Shown one piece after another: positions 45,256 through 54,985 of a DNA stretch of 64,000 nucleotides (its first letter is position 1; each line of letters opens with the position of its first letter). The position numbers were made by a program, and so were the translations under genes. The notes beneath the pieces were generated by a model. The model worked only from the letters and a program-made list of their open reading frames with translations. It did not search any database and was not told where the DNA came from. Source of the DNA: Sphingomonas sp. SUN039 (GTDB lineage: Bacteria; Pseudomonadota; Alphaproteobacteria; Sphingomonadales; Sphingomonadaceae); assembly GCF_024758725.1 (NCBI RefSeq), contig NZ_CP096972.1:2152001-2216000 (forward strand), in the 5' to 3' direction.

Positions 45256-47985
45256 ATGGCCTGCAATCGCAACCTTTTGCTGCGGTGTTCCGCAAGTGTC
45301 CTCGCCGTCTCGCTTTCGTCGGGAGCGTTCGCCCAAGCGACGGACCAGACCGCTACGGGTAAGAATGCAGCGACCGAGACGGAGATCGTGGTCACCGGCT
45401 CGCTTATCCGCAGCAGGGATTTCAATTCGGTCTCTCCCGTTCAGACCGTCGATTCCGCCGTGATCGCCAACACCGGGGCGGTTTCAGTGCAGGATATTTT
45501 CAAGGGTCTGACGGCCAATGCGGGTTCGCAACAAGCCAACGAACAAAATGCCCTGCAGGGGCTTTCCCAGTTCTCGCTGCGCGGACTTGGAGTGGGTTCG
45601 ACGCTTACCCTTGTGAACGGACGTCGCGCCGGGCTTTCCCCGATTACGGACGGCACCGGTCAGCTGTTCACGGATTCCAATGCTTTTCCGGTCAACGCCA
45701 TCGAACGGGTCGAAGTCCTGACGGACGGCGCGTCGGCAACCTACGGCTCCGAGGCGGTCGCCGGTGTCGTGAACGTCATCACCCGCAAGAATTTCGAAGG
45801 TTTGGAGCTGACGGCCGATGCGCGCACATCGGTCGTGGATGCCTATCAAGCGGGTCTGGCGTTCGGACATAGGTTCGATCGGGGTCGGGTCTCGATATTT
45901 GCCAATTGGCGAAAGCAGTCGGGCGCTTTCCGAAGCCAAATCCCGATCATCAAGCAGCTTGATTCGGCTAATGCTGCAGGCATCGGCGCGCTCTACATCT
46001 CCGGTACCAGTGCTCCGGGACGTATCAGCCGGGCGGTGCCTTCGGGCACGACCTATGTACTCGGCACGACGCTTGCGGACCCCGACTGCGTTGCCGGGGG
46101 CGGCATCCTTACGGCTGCAACGACCTGTTCCTATCCCTTCATCGACCAACGGCGGGTCATTCCGAAAGAACAGCGCATCCAGCTGCTGGCGCAGTTCGAC
46201 TATGAGTTGACCGATGCCTTGAAGGTGTTCGGCGAGATCAGCTACTCGCGCAACGAAATCCGGGATGCAATCGGCGGCACTGTGCTCAACAAGACGCAGG
46301 TCGCCGGCGGGTTCCTCGTTCCTGCATCGCATCCGTTCAATTACTTTGTGGCCAACGGTGCAACAGGCCTGCGCTATGCGGGACCCGCCGAATTCGCCGC
46401 CAATCCGACGCTTCAGGCCGTCCCCGTGATTTTTCGCGGTCGGCCGATCGGTGCCGCCGGCGATGGCGCCGCCGCCCCTGACCTCGTTACCACTTTCAAC
46501 AATCTGCGCTTGGTCGGCGGTTTCGACTACGACCTGGGCAAGGGCCTGATCCTGAGCGGCAGCTACACATACGCCGAGAACAGCTACCGGCGGTCGCAAC
46601 CGCACGATTTCGATTCCGGACTGTTCCAGCAAGCGCTGCTTAACGGCACGTTCAATCCGTTCGGCACAGCAATCAGCAATCCCACCCTCGTCGGCAGGGA
46701 TGGCCGGTCGCTGGCGGCGAACACCGAAGCAGCGCTCGGAACGTTCAGTTTCACGATCAATGACACGGGCAAGACCGTTCAGCAGACAGCAGAGCTGATC
46801 CTGAGCGGCGACTCCGGAATCAACTTGCCGGGCGGCCAAATCTCCTTTGCGCTCGGCGGACAGTTCCGTTCGGTCGGGTTCGAAAACATTCCCGACGGGC
46901 GCCGTCAGTCCGGTGCCAACGGACGGGATGAGATCGAGCCGGCAATTCCGTTCACCACCCAGAAGGTCTTCGCCGCGTTCGGCGAAATCGCACTGCCGGT
47001 TCTGGATCGCTTCAACATCTCCGCCGCCCTCCGCTATGAAAATTATGGCAGCAAGGGCGGGTCGACGGTGGATCCAAAAGTGTCAGGCAAATTCGATCTG
47101 ACCGACTTCCTCTCGATCCGGGGGTCCTACGGTACTTCGTTCCAGGCGCCGTCGATCCGTCAAGTTGCTGGCACCGTCAGCAATTCGAGCGTGAACGATC
47201 CGCCAAACGCGGGCTCTTTCAACGTCACGGTCTTTACCAGCGGGTCCGCGAATCTGAAGTCGCAAACGGCATCGAACCTCAATCTGGGCCTCGTCCTGAA
47301 CACCCGGTTCGGTTTGAAAATGTCGGTCGACTATTTCACCTATAACTACAAGAACCTGATTCTCCCTGAGGGCGATCCGCAGTTCATCGTCGATGAGGTT
47401 CGAGCTGGCCGCCTGCCCGCCAGCCGGGTCGTTCGCGACGGAGCGGGACAGCTGCGCCAAGTGTTCACGCAATTCCTCAACCGGGGCGATGCCAGCGCGT
47501 CAGGCATCGACATCAACCTTCGCTATTCGCCGAAATGGTTCGCCAGCACCGACGTTACGTTCGATGCCACGTCGACGATCATCACCCGTTTCCGGTCAAC
47601 CGACTTCGCGGGCCTCGACGGTAGCGGCGATCTCAAGGGTAGTCGCAACTTTGCCAATGCTTTCGGGTCGGTTCCCGATTTCAAGGTCAACGCCGGCGTG
47701 ACGGTCCAGCACGGTCTGCACAGCGTTAACGTATCGGGTCGGTACATCGGCGCGTATATCGACGATCAGACGAAGTTGCCCATCAACTCGCAGCTGACCA
47801 TCGATGCGCGCTACACCCTTTCGCTGGACAAGTTCCTCGGTGGTGAGGGAACATCGCTGACAGTCGGGGCGATCAATCTGTTCAACGTGAACCCACCGGC
47901 GCTTACCGTGCGGCCGGGATATGACAACGAGGTGCACGATATTCGCGGGCGCCAGCTGTACGTCAGTCTCAAGCACAAGTTCTGA
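45256..47985 (+). CDS. TonB-dependent outer-membrane receptor
   Basis: The ATG at 45256 with GGGAGGG upstream gives 909 residues. A signal peptide (MACNRNLLLRCSASVLAVSL, ending GAFA) precedes a TonB box ETEIVVTGS. The plug domain follows (VQDIFKGLTANAG, LRGLGVGSTLTLVNGRRAG, ERVEVLTDGASATYGSEAVAGVVNV), then a beta barrel ending in Phe (SLKHKF). It should import a substrate too large or scarce for porins. The location beside tcu genes points to tricarboxylates or a metal complex of them, as for ferric citrate. No FecR/FecI pair is present. Confidence 0.93.
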   Translation: MACNRNLLLRCSASVLAVSLSSGAFAQATDQTATGKNAATETEIVVTGSLIRSRDFNSVSPVQTVDSAVIANTGAVSVQDIFKGLTANAGSQQANEQNALQGLSQFSLRGLGVGSTLTLVNGRRAGLSPITDGTGQLFTDSNAFPVNAIERVEVLTDGASATYGSEAVAGVVNVITRKNFEGLELTADARTSVVDAYQAGLAFGHRFDRGRVSIFANWRKQSGAFRSQIPIIKQLDSANAAGIGALYISGTSAPGRISRAVPSGTTYVLGTTLADPDCVAGGGILTAATTCSYPFIDQRRVIPKEQRIQLLAQFDYELTDALKVFGEISYSRNEIRDAIGGTVLNKTQVAGGFLVPASHPFNYFVANGATGLRYAGPAEFAANPTLQAVPVIFRGRPIGAAGDGAAAPDLVTTFNNLRLVGGFDYDLGKGLILSGSYTYAENSYRRSQPHDFDSGLFQQALLNGTFNPFGTAISNPTLVGRDGRSLAANTEAALGTFSFTINDTGKTVQQTAELILSGDSGINLPGGQISFALGGQFRSVGFENIPDGRRQSGANGRDEIEPAIPFTTQKVFAAFGEIALPVLDRFNISAALRYENYGSKGGSTVDPKVSGKFDLTDFLSIRGSYGTSFQAPSIRQVAGTVSNSSVNDPPNAGSFNVTVFTSGSANLKSQTASNLNLGLVLNTRFGLKMSVDYFTYNYKNLILPEGDPQFIVDEVRAGRLPASRVVRDGAGQLRQVFTQFLNRGDASASGIDINLRYSPKWFASTDVTFDATSTIITRFRSTDFAGLDGSGDLKGSRNFANAFGSVPDFKVNAGVTVQHGLHSVNVSGRYIGAYIDDQTKLPINSQLTIDARYTLSLDKFLGGEGTSLTVGAINLFNVNPPALTVRPGYDNEVHDIRGRQLYVSLKHKF

Positions 47986-47993
47986 AGACAACA

Positions 47994-48025
47994 GGGCGGC
48001 GGGGCAACGGGGCCCCGCGCCGCCC
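47994..48025 (+). terminator. GC-rich hairpin between receptor and symporter genes
   Basis: GGGCGGC (47994-48000) pairs with GCCGCCC (48019-48025), and GGGGC with GCCCC inside. A run of five T residues follows 12 bases later. It may partially terminate transcription after the receptor gene, lowering transporter expression, as often seen with outer-membrane proteins. The distance to the T-run makes a classical intrinsic terminator uncertain. Confidence 0.5.
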
Positions 48026-48060
48026 GCAACGGCACCATTTTTATCGCGGAGCATGCGAGA

Positions 48061-49377
48061 ATGACTGAACAGGCCATTGGTCGGGAACGGGCGGCTTGGA
48101 AATCCATCGCAATCGTGGCGAGCGGCAATTTCCTCGAAATGTACGATTTCATGGTGTTCGGCTTCTATGCGGCGATCATCAGCAAGGTCTTCTTCGCCTC
48201 GGGCGATGCCTATGGCGCGCTGATGCTTACGCTCATGACCTTCGGCGCCGGGTTTCTCATGCGTCCGGTCGGCGCCTTGCTGCTTGGTTCGTACCTCGAT
48301 CGAAAGGGCCGGCGCGTTGGGTTGCTTGTGGCGCTCTCGATGATGGCGGTGGGGACGTTCCTGATCGCGGTCACGCCGGGCTATGCCGCGATCGGTCTCG
48401 CGGCACCGCTGCTCGTGCTGTTCGGGCGGCTCGTGCAGGGCCTCTCCGCGGGCGTCGAGCTTGGCGGCGTGTCGGTCTATCTGGCCGAAATCGCAAAGCC
48501 CGGTCGCAAGGGATTCTATGTCGCGTGGCAATCCGCCAGCCAGCAGGTCGCGGTGATCTTCGCGGCCGCACTTGGGTATCTGCTCACCAGCATTTTGTCG
48601 CCGGCAGAAATGCAGAATTGGGGCTGGCGCGTACCGTTTCTGGTCGGCTGTGCAATCATTCCGCTGCTGTTGTTCATGCGTAGTAAATTGCAAGAGACGC
48701 CCGAATTCGAAGCCCTACCCCATCAGCCAACTTTTGGCGAAGTGATGGCCGGGGTTCGCTCGGCATGGTCGCGCGTGCTGCTCGGCATGATGTTAGTGGT
48801 CATGACCACAGTATCGTTCTACCTGATCACCAACTATACGCCCACCTTTGGGACCAGAGAGCTCAAGCTTTCGGATGAAAGCGCTTTCCTCGTCACGCTT
48901 TGCGTTGGCCTCACCAACTTCATCGTCCTGCCGGTGATGGGCGGCGTGTCCGACCGGATCGGTCGTAAACCGCTCCTGATCGGGGCAACTGTGCTCGCGC
49001 TGCTGACCGCCTATCCTGCAATGACCTGGCTCGTTTCGGCCCCCAGCTTTGAACGGCTGCTCATCGTCGAATTGTGGCTGGCGGTGCTCTACGCGTCGTA
49101 CAATGGTGCGATGATCGTATTCCTGACCGAAGTCATGCCGCAGCGGATCCGCACGACCAGCTTCTCGCTTGCCTATAGCCTCGCCACGACGCTTGGCGGC
49201 TTTACGCCCGCAATCTGCACCTATCTGATCCATGTAACCGACAACAAGGCGGCCCCGGGACTCTGGTTGTCCGTCGCCGCAGTGGCGGGTCTCGTCGCAA
49301 CGCTGCTGCTCACACGTCTGCATCGTTCGTCGGCAAGGGCGGACGATCTGCGCATGCCCGCGCCGTCGACGCTGTAG
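48061..49377 (+). CDS. tcuC: TcuC-like tricarballylate/citrate:proton symporter (MFS)
   Basis: This 438-residue inner-membrane carrier belongs to the metabolite:H+ symporter group. GNFLEMYDFMVFGFYAAIISKVFF in span 1, FLMRPVGALLLGSYLDRKGRR between spans 2 and 3 and LVQGLSAGVELGGVSVYLAEIA in span 4 match CitA/TcuC proteins. It would bring tricarballylate, citrate or aconitate into the cytoplasm for TcuAB. It lies 75 bases downstream of the receptor gene on the same strand. Substrate follows from context. Confidence 0.88.
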   Translation: MTEQAIGRERAAWKSIAIVASGNFLEMYDFMVFGFYAAIISKVFFASGDAYGALMLTLMTFGAGFLMRPVGALLLGSYLDRKGRRVGLLVALSMMAVGTFLIAVTPGYAAIGLAAPLLVLFGRLVQGLSAGVELGGVSVYLAEIAKPGRKGFYVAWQSASQQVAVIFAAALGYLLTSILSPAEMQNWGWRVPFLVGCAIIPLLLFMRSKLQETPEFEALPHQPTFGEVMAGVRSAWSRVLLGMMLVVMTTVSFYLITNYTPTFGTRELKLSDESAFLVTLCVGLTNFIVLPVMGGVSDRIGRKPLLIGATVLALLTAYPAMTWLVSAPSFERLLIVELWLAVLYASYNGAMIVFLTEVMPQRIRTTSFSLAYSLATTLGGFTPAICTYLIHVTDNKAAPGLWLSVAAVAGLVATLLLTRLHRSSARADDLRMPAPSTL

Positions 49378-49389
49378 GTATCCGCTGAC

Positions 49390-50694
49390 GTGGCGGATGG
49401 CGTAGCGACGTTGGACGATCGATCGTCGGTCGAACGCCGTGCCATGCGCAAGGTCTCGTGGCGGCTCATGCCGTTCCTGATCCTTTGCTACCTGATCGCC
49501 TATATTGACCGGACCAATATCGGTTTTGCCTCGCTGACCATGAACGCGGACATCGGCCTGAGTTCGGCGGCATTCGGGCTTGGCGGCAGCCTCTTTTTCG
49601 TTGCCTATGTCCTGTTCGAAGTGCCCAGCAATCTCGCCCAGCAGCGCTTCGGCGCCCGGCGCTGGATCGCCCGGATTATGGTGAGCTGGGGCCTTGTCGG
49701 GCTGGCGATGGCTTTCACGGCCGGGCCTTTCTCATTCTACCTCCTGCGGTTCCTGCTCGGCACGGCGGAGGCCGGGTTCTTTCCGGGCGCGGTGCTGTTC
49801 ATCGCCCAATGGTTCCCGCGCGCCCACCGTGCCAGCATGGTCGCGTTTTTCATGATCGCCATTCCGTTGTCGAATGTGCTCGGCTCGCCATTGGCGGCGC
49901 TGCTGCTCTCGCTCAACGGGGCGGCTGGCCTGGCCGGCTGGCAGTGGCTGTTCATCGTCGAAGCAATCCCCGCAATCGGGCTCGGATTGATCGCCCTGCT
50001 CGTGCTGAGCGACGGTCCGGACCGGGCCGGGTGGCTTTCGGTCGACGAGCGCGATTGGCTGATCGGAAGATTGGCCGCGGAACGCCAGGACCCTTCGGAG
50101 CGGCATGGCTCGATCGTGACCATGCTGAAAACGCGGCAAGTGTGGTTCCTGACACTGATCTATTGCGGCAGCTCGGCGACCAGCAATGCCTTATCGCTCT
50201 GGCAGCCGCAGATCATCAAGTCGTTCGGCCTGTCGATCTGGGAAGCAGCCTTGCTCAACATGATCCCGTTCGGGGTCGCCGCACTGTTTATGCTTTATTG
50301 GGGCAGGCGGGCAGACCGGAACGGAGAGCGGTTCTGGGCCACCGCGCTGCCCCTGCTGCTGACTGCGGCGTCGCTCATTGCCACCTTGCTGACCGGTTCG
50401 CTTGCCTTCACGATGGTTCTGCTCACACTCGCACTGGTTGGCAATTACGCGATCAAGGGACCGTTTTGGGCCCTGGCGGCAGAGATTTTGCCCGCCGGAG
50501 CTGCCGCTGCCGGTTTAGCTGCCATCAATGCCTTGGCGCACCTTGGTACGGCGGGCGCGATTGCCGCAGTGGGCAACATCCATGAAATGACCGGCAGTTA
50601 TCCTATGGCTCTCATTCCGCTCGGTCTAATGACTCTGCTCGGTGCTTTGATCACAATTTCGTTAAGTCGGGTGTCCCACATCAATCCTGGATGA
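49390..50694 (+). CDS. MFS transporter, anion:cation symporter (ACS) type
   Basis: This 434-residue carrier starts at GTG 49390, or possibly at the ATG at 49444 (MRKVSWRLMPFLILCYLIAYIDRTN). The IDRTNIGFA motif in span 1 and LFEVPSNLAQQRFGARRWIARI are typical of the ACS/phthalate-tartrate group, which imports organic anions. It follows the TcuC-like gene by 12 bases and is probably co-transcribed, so it may take up a second carboxylate handled by the same pathway. Confidence 0.87.
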   Translation: MADGVATLDDRSSVERRAMRKVSWRLMPFLILCYLIAYIDRTNIGFASLTMNADIGLSSAAFGLGGSLFFVAYVLFEVPSNLAQQRFGARRWIARIMVSWGLVGLAMAFTAGPFSFYLLRFLLGTAEAGFFPGAVLFIAQWFPRAHRASMVAFFMIAIPLSNVLGSPLAALLLSLNGAAGLAGWQWLFIVEAIPAIGLGLIALLVLSDGPDRAGWLSVDERDWLIGRLAAERQDPSERHGSIVTMLKTRQVWFLTLIYCGSSATSNALSLWQPQIIKSFGLSIWEAALLNMIPFGVAALFMLYWGRRADRNGERFWATALPLLLTAASLIATLLTGSLAFTMVLLTLALVGNYAIKGPFWALAAEILPAGAAAAGLAAINALAHLGTAGAIAAVGNIHEMTGSYPMALIPLGLMTLLGALITISLSRVSHINPG

Positions 50695-51189
50695 CTGGTT
50701 GCTGATACGACCTTCCGGTGAGCGGCTTTCGGCATTCATCAGGTTTGGCACGCGCTCGATGGATCATGCTACGGCATTGCTGACGTGCACTGCGGCCAGA
50801 ATCTGCACTGTGCAGTTGTCGCTCGGGCGCTCGAACGTCGTGAGCGCAATCACGCTCGTCGGCTAACCGAGCCTCGAGCCGTTTGGCTCCTCTAGGACGA
50901 GGCGCTCTTCGGCCAAGCGTCAATCGACGCCTTCAGCCCCGACCCACATCATAGTTCGGCGAACGACTGTTGCAACGGCGGAAGCAAGAGCCGACCGTTT
51001 TGGGCAATTTAGTGTCCGGCTACCCGACCGATCCGTCAAATAGCCGCCAGTCCGCTGTCGACCCCATATCGGCGTTTTAGAGTTCAGCAAACTCTCGATG
51101 AACGGACGACCGCTTTTAGGATTGAAGTGGCGCTAGGCGAACGACCGCAATGTTCGCGCAAATCGACCGCGATGATGTCTGCACCGTAC
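50695..51189. other. gene-free stretch between the transporter and NHEJ parts of the island
   Basis: I see no supported gene in these 495 bases. The frames are broken by stops on both strands and no ribosome binding site or domain motif stands out. It may hold decayed remnants of island genes, but nothing can be identified. Confidence 0.5.
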
Positions 51190-53685
51190 TCAAACGTCAG
51201 GCAACGACTGCCGCGCAATCCCCCAGGCACTGAGCGATTTCGACGCCGCGCGTTTCAGCAGTTCGGACTGATCGCCCACGTGCCATTTGCCAGCCGTATC
51301 GATGTCTTCGAGTTCGGCCCAGGTAACCGGCACAGCGACGGGCGCGCCACTGCGCGCCCGTGCCGAATAGGGCATGACGGCGGTTGCTCCACGCTGATTG
51401 CGCAGCCAGTCGATGAAGATCTTGCCCTTACGTTTGGCCTTGCTCATCGTTGCGGTGAAGCGGTCCGGCTCCGCCTGTGACATCGCCTGCGCAAAGCGGT
51501 CGGCAAAATCCTTGACAGCTGGCCATTCGGCTTGCGGCGTCAGTGGCACGACGACATGCACGCCCTTTCCACCCGACAACATGGCAAAGCTGACCAGACC
51601 GATTTCGGCGAGGTGGTCCTTCAGATCGACAGCAGCCTTTTTGACATGGTCGAATCCGAGCCCTTCGTCGGGATCGAGATCGAAGACCAGCCGGTCGGGC
51701 TTTTCGACATTTCCGACAGAAGAGCCCCAGCCGTGGAACTCGATGCTGCCCATCTGTACGCATTGCACCAGCCCGTCGGCGTCGCTGACATGGAGATAGG
51801 GTTCGACCGACCCGTCCTTTTCTTTGATCTTCACCTGCTTGACGTGTGCGCCGAAGGACCCGGCATCATGCTTCTGAAAAAAGCATTGCTTGCCGCGCCC
51901 CTGCGGACAGCGAACGAGGCTGATCGGTCGGTTGGCGGTGAACGGCAGCATGACCGGGGCCATAGTCTCGTAAAAGGCGGCCAGATCGCCTTTGGTCACT
52001 GCAGAATCGTCAAAGATCAGCCGATCGGGGTGCGTGATCGGGATCGCGCTTTTCATTGCGGGCGGGGAATTCGCAATATCCTCGACGACCTCGCGGGCAA
52101 CCTTGTCACCGCGCAAACCGAGGAAGCTGGAATGGCGCAGGACGCCGTCAGCTGTGGTTTCGGCAAAAGCGATTTCGGCGACCAGTTCGGGCTTCACCCA
52201 ATGCGCGCCCCGAATGGCATCGCGCGGTGCCTCAACCGTCGGCGGCTTGCGCTCGATCCGTTCCAATTTTGCCAACAGGTCGGCCATCGAGGATTGCGAG
52301 AAGCCGGTCCCGACCTTTCCAGCGTAACGCAGTTTCTTACCCTCATGCAGGCCGAGCAAGAGCGAGCGGAAGCCGCGCGATGTATTGCTTTCGATCCAAC
52401 CGACAATGACGAATTCCTGGCGCCGCGTGCATTTGACTTTCAGCCATGATGGCGTGCGCTTGCCGAGATAGGGCGCATCGGCGCGCTTGCAGACGATCCC
52501 TTCATAGCCCTCCCGACACATGGTTTCGAACAGCTTTTCGCCCTCACCGACGATATGCTCGGCAAAACTGAGGCGGTCATTGTCATCGGGGATCAACGCG
52601 CGCAGACGATCCTTGCGCAGGACATTGGGCATTTTGACAAGCGTCTCGCCATCCAGTTCGAGCAGGTCGAAGGCGAACAACGTCATGTCGCCGGCGTTCG
52701 AAATGGCATCCTTCAGCGTCGAGAAATCCGGGCGACCGTTTTTGAACGCCACAATCTCACCATCGATCAATGCAGAGCCGACAGGAAGGGATGCGGCCGC
52801 CGCCGCAATACCGGCGAACTTGTCCGTCCAGTCGAGGCCGCTGCGGGTAAAGACACGCGCCTTTCCGCCGCCGACCGAAACCATTGCGCGATAGCCGTCA
52901 TATTTGACTTCGCTGATCCAGCCCGTCCCTGTCGGAACGCTGTCGACCAGCGTGCAGAGCTGTGGCGCCGAGAACGGGGGCATCTTCGCAGCTTTGGTCG
53001 GGACGCGATTGGCCTGCTTCGATGTCAACACTGACTTTGCACGCTCTGGCGACGCGATGCGCGCCGCGGCCTCTCGCAATGCCGTCCACCGTGGCAATTC
53101 CTTTGCTTTCTGGCCGTCGGCGATCTGCTGCATCGTCCGGCCGGTCTTGACGCTCGTAACGGCACCCTCGACCAGATCGTCCGACCCGCCAGCGTGATCG
53201 TCAGCGATCTTGCGCAGCAACCAGTTGGTGTGCCGTTCCTGCCCGCGCGGCTTCAACCGGATCAGCAGCCATTCGCCTTTCATCCGTTCGCCATCGAGGA
53301 CGAAGTGAAGGTGGCCTTGTTCCAGGTCTTTGGCCGACTTGCCCGCAATCGGTGCCCATGTGCCGTCATCCCACAGCATCACCGTGCCACCGCCATATTC
53401 GTCCTGAGGGATGGTGCCCTCGAAGTTCGAATAGGATAGCGGGTGATCCTCGGTCTGGACCGCCAGACGTTTGTCGTCGGGGTTGAGGCTGGGGCCGCGC
53501 GTCACTGCCCAGCTCTTCATCACGCCATCGACTTCGAGCCGCAAATCCCAGTGCAGCCGCGTGGCATCATGCTTTTGCACCATGAAGCGATTGCCGTAAC
53601 CGGGTTCCAGCGCGCCCTTTGGTTCCTGGGTCTTGGTGAAGTCGCGCTTCGCATTATAGGTGGAGAGCGGATCGTCCTCGGCCAT
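51190..53685 (-). CDS. ligD: ATP-dependent DNA ligase D (non-homologous end joining)
   Basis: LigD repairs double-strand breaks with Ku. The ATG at 53685 overlaps the ku stop in TGATG, giving 831 residues. Domain order is phosphoesterase (about 30-165, with FMVQKHDATRLHWDLRLEVD), ligase (about 240-530, adenylation Lys261 in EVKYDGYR) and polymerase/primase (about 555-830, with LVFDLDPDEGLGFD carrying the catalytic Asp pair). This PE-LIG-POL order matches Pseudomonas and Sphingomonas LigD and differs from the mycobacterial order. All three domains look intact. Confidence 0.95.
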   Translation of the reverse strand: MAEDDPLSTYNAKRDFTKTQEPKGALEPGYGNRFMVQKHDATRLHWDLRLEVDGVMKSWAVTRGPSLNPDDKRLAVQTEDHPLSYSNFEGTIPQDEYGGGTVMLWDDGTWAPIAGKSAKDLEQGHLHFVLDGERMKGEWLLIRLKPRGQERHTNWLLRKIADDHAGGSDDLVEGAVTSVKTGRTMQQIADGQKAKELPRWTALREAAARIASPERAKSVLTSKQANRVPTKAAKMPPFSAPQLCTLVDSVPTGTGWISEVKYDGYRAMVSVGGGKARVFTRSGLDWTDKFAGIAAAAASLPVGSALIDGEIVAFKNGRPDFSTLKDAISNAGDMTLFAFDLLELDGETLVKMPNVLRKDRLRALIPDDNDRLSFAEHIVGEGEKLFETMCREGYEGIVCKRADAPYLGKRTPSWLKVKCTRRQEFVIVGWIESNTSRGFRSLLLGLHEGKKLRYAGKVGTGFSQSSMADLLAKLERIERKPPTVEAPRDAIRGAHWVKPELVAEIAFAETTADGVLRHSSFLGLRGDKVAREVVEDIANSPPAMKSAIPITHPDRLIFDDSAVTKGDLAAFYETMAPVMLPFTANRPISLVRCPQGRGKQCFFQKHDAGSFGAHVKQVKIKEKDGSVEPYLHVSDADGLVQCVQMGSIEFHGWGSSVGNVEKPDRLVFDLDPDEGLGFDHVKKAAVDLKDHLAEIGLVSFAMLSGGKGVHVVVPLTPQAEWPAVKDFADRFAQAMSQAEPDRFTATMSKAKRKGKIFIDWLRNQRGATAVMPYSARARSGAPVAVPVTWAELEDIDTAGKWHVGDQSELLKRAASKSLSAWGIARQSLPDV

Positions 53686-54527
53686 CACGCGCGCTTTTTC
53701 GCCGGAGGTTTGTTTGCCGGAGCCTTTGCGGCGGCAGGCTTTTCAATCGATTTTTTGAGAGCGGCCATCAGGTCGATGACATTCGATCCCGACCGTGCGC
53801 CGCCTTCGTCCTGATCCTCGATGATCTTCCGGTTCGACTTCGATTTCTTCTTGCGCTCGATCAGAGCCTTCAGGGCGTCGACATAGCGATCGTGGAATTT
53901 CGACGGATCGAAATCGCCGGTCTTTTTGTCGATGAGGGTTGTTGCCAGTTCGAGCAGATCGGCATCGGGTTTGGTGTCGGGAATATCGCGAAAATATCCC
54001 TGCGCCTTGTTGACCTCATCGGCGTAGCGCAGCGTTTCGAGCACCATCCCGCGTCCGCAGGGCTTCAGGCTGACGACGTATTCACGACCGCGCATCGCCA
54101 GCTGGCCGAGACCGACCTTCTTCGACTGGCGCAGCGCCTCACGCAAAACGATAAAGGCTTCTTCGGCAAGATCGTCGGCGGGAACGACGAAATAGGGACG
54201 CTCGTAATAGAGGACGTCGATCTCGTTGGCATCGACGAACTGGGTCAGCTCGAGCGTCTTCTTCGATTCCAGTTTGACCGCGTCGATTTCGTCCTGTTCA
54301 AGCAGGACATAATCGCCCTTGGCATATTCGAAGCCCTTAACGATTTCCTCGGTATCGACGGCCCCGAGGCCAGGCACGACCTTCTCGTACTTCACCCGCT
54401 TGCCGCTGGGTTCATGAACTTGGTGAAACGCGATTTGCGCACCCGATTTGGTCGCACTAAAAATCTCGACCGGGATCGAGACGAGGGCGAGCCTGATCTG
54501 TCCCTGCCAATAGGCGCGCGCGGTCAT
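53685..54527 (-). CDS. ku: DNA end-binding protein Ku
   Basis: This is a 280-residue homodimeric Ku that rings DNA ends and recruits LigD. Sequence shows MTARAYWQGQIRLALVSIPVEIF, GKRVKYEKVVPGLGAVDTEEIVKGFEY, DEIDVLYYERPYFVVP and HDRYVDALKALIERKKKS. The Lys/Ala/Pro-rich tail (about 260-280) is the usual basic C-terminal extension. It is the first gene of the ku-ligD pair, with overlapping stop and start codons, and is the outermost island gene on the tRNA side. Confidence 0.95.
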   Translation of the reverse strand: MTARAYWQGQIRLALVSIPVEIFSATKSGAQIAFHQVHEPSGKRVKYEKVVPGLGAVDTEEIVKGFEYAKGDYVLLEQDEIDAVKLESKKTLELTQFVDANEIDVLYYERPYFVVPADDLAEEAFIVLREALRQSKKVGLGQLAMRGREYVVSLKPCGRGMVLETLRYADEVNKAQGYFRDIPDTKPDADLLELATTLIDKKTGDFDPSKFHDRYVDALKALIERKKKSKSNRKIIEDQDEGGARSGSNVIDLMAALKKSIEKPAAAKAPANKPPAKKRA

Positions 54528-54985
54528 AAATCGGTCTCCATCTGTTACGAAACCGGTTCAATTCATGGAAACGCCAGACGTTCCGCCGCTTGAATCAAGC
54601 GAGCACATTGAGCCGCGGCTCGATCAATGACTGCTTTCCCACATCAGCACACCCTAAGCTGCCAATCGACTACCGACCCAAAAGCAGTTGCGAAATGACA
54701 TTCACGTTTTTCGGCTCAGCTGACGACTGCCCGAGAATGGCTGGAATATTGGGATTCGAACTGACACTTTCACAACGATCGAATGCGTTACGAGTCCAAC
54801 ATCTTTTCACGCTGGACTTATATGCCCCTCTTCTCAACACGAGACCAACAAAAAGACCAACATTCTTGGGCATTGATCCGTCATTACGGCATAATATATC
54901 GAAAACAGATTCATATAGAAATGATAATAAGCTTAAATCCCAGCATTTGTGTTACTAAATTGCTAGATTTAGTTTTATAACTACT
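54528..54985. other. gene-free, AT-rich right end of the island
   Basis: These 458 bases lie between ku and tRNA-Gln. This is where an integrase gene would normally sit, but none is seen on either strand. The last 120 bases are markedly AT-rich. Only the 12-bp repeats stand out. Confidence 0.6.
54841..54864 (+). repeat. two tandem 12-bp repeats, right arm of the island
   Basis: GAGACCAACAAA and AAGACCAACATT lie side by side 121 bases inside the tRNA boundary, matching the triple repeat at 39981-40016 in sequence, length and orientation. A weaker relative, GAGTCCAACATC, is at 54792-54803. They fit arm-type recombinase sites. Confidence 0.65.

Larger units (their letters stand above)
39905..54985. 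mobile_element. 15-kb genomic island at tRNA-Gln, no integrase seen
   Basis: The interval is bounded by the 18-bp direct repeat (39905-39922 and 54986-55003), and 12-bp tandem repeats lie just inside both ends. The cargo is a tricarballylate-type catabolic cluster plus ku-ligD. Neither end nor the interior holds a recognisable integrase, excisionase or relaxase gene. It is either a degenerate integrative element or a cis-mobilisable one that relies on an integrase elsewhere. The boundaries are seen directly; mobility is inference. Confidence 0.75.

Noticed and set aside
54590-54958. A 122-codon open frame between ku and tRNA-Gln
   Set aside because: It runs through the 12-bp repeats, has no family-like segments and no Shine-Dalgarno; treated as non-coding island end.
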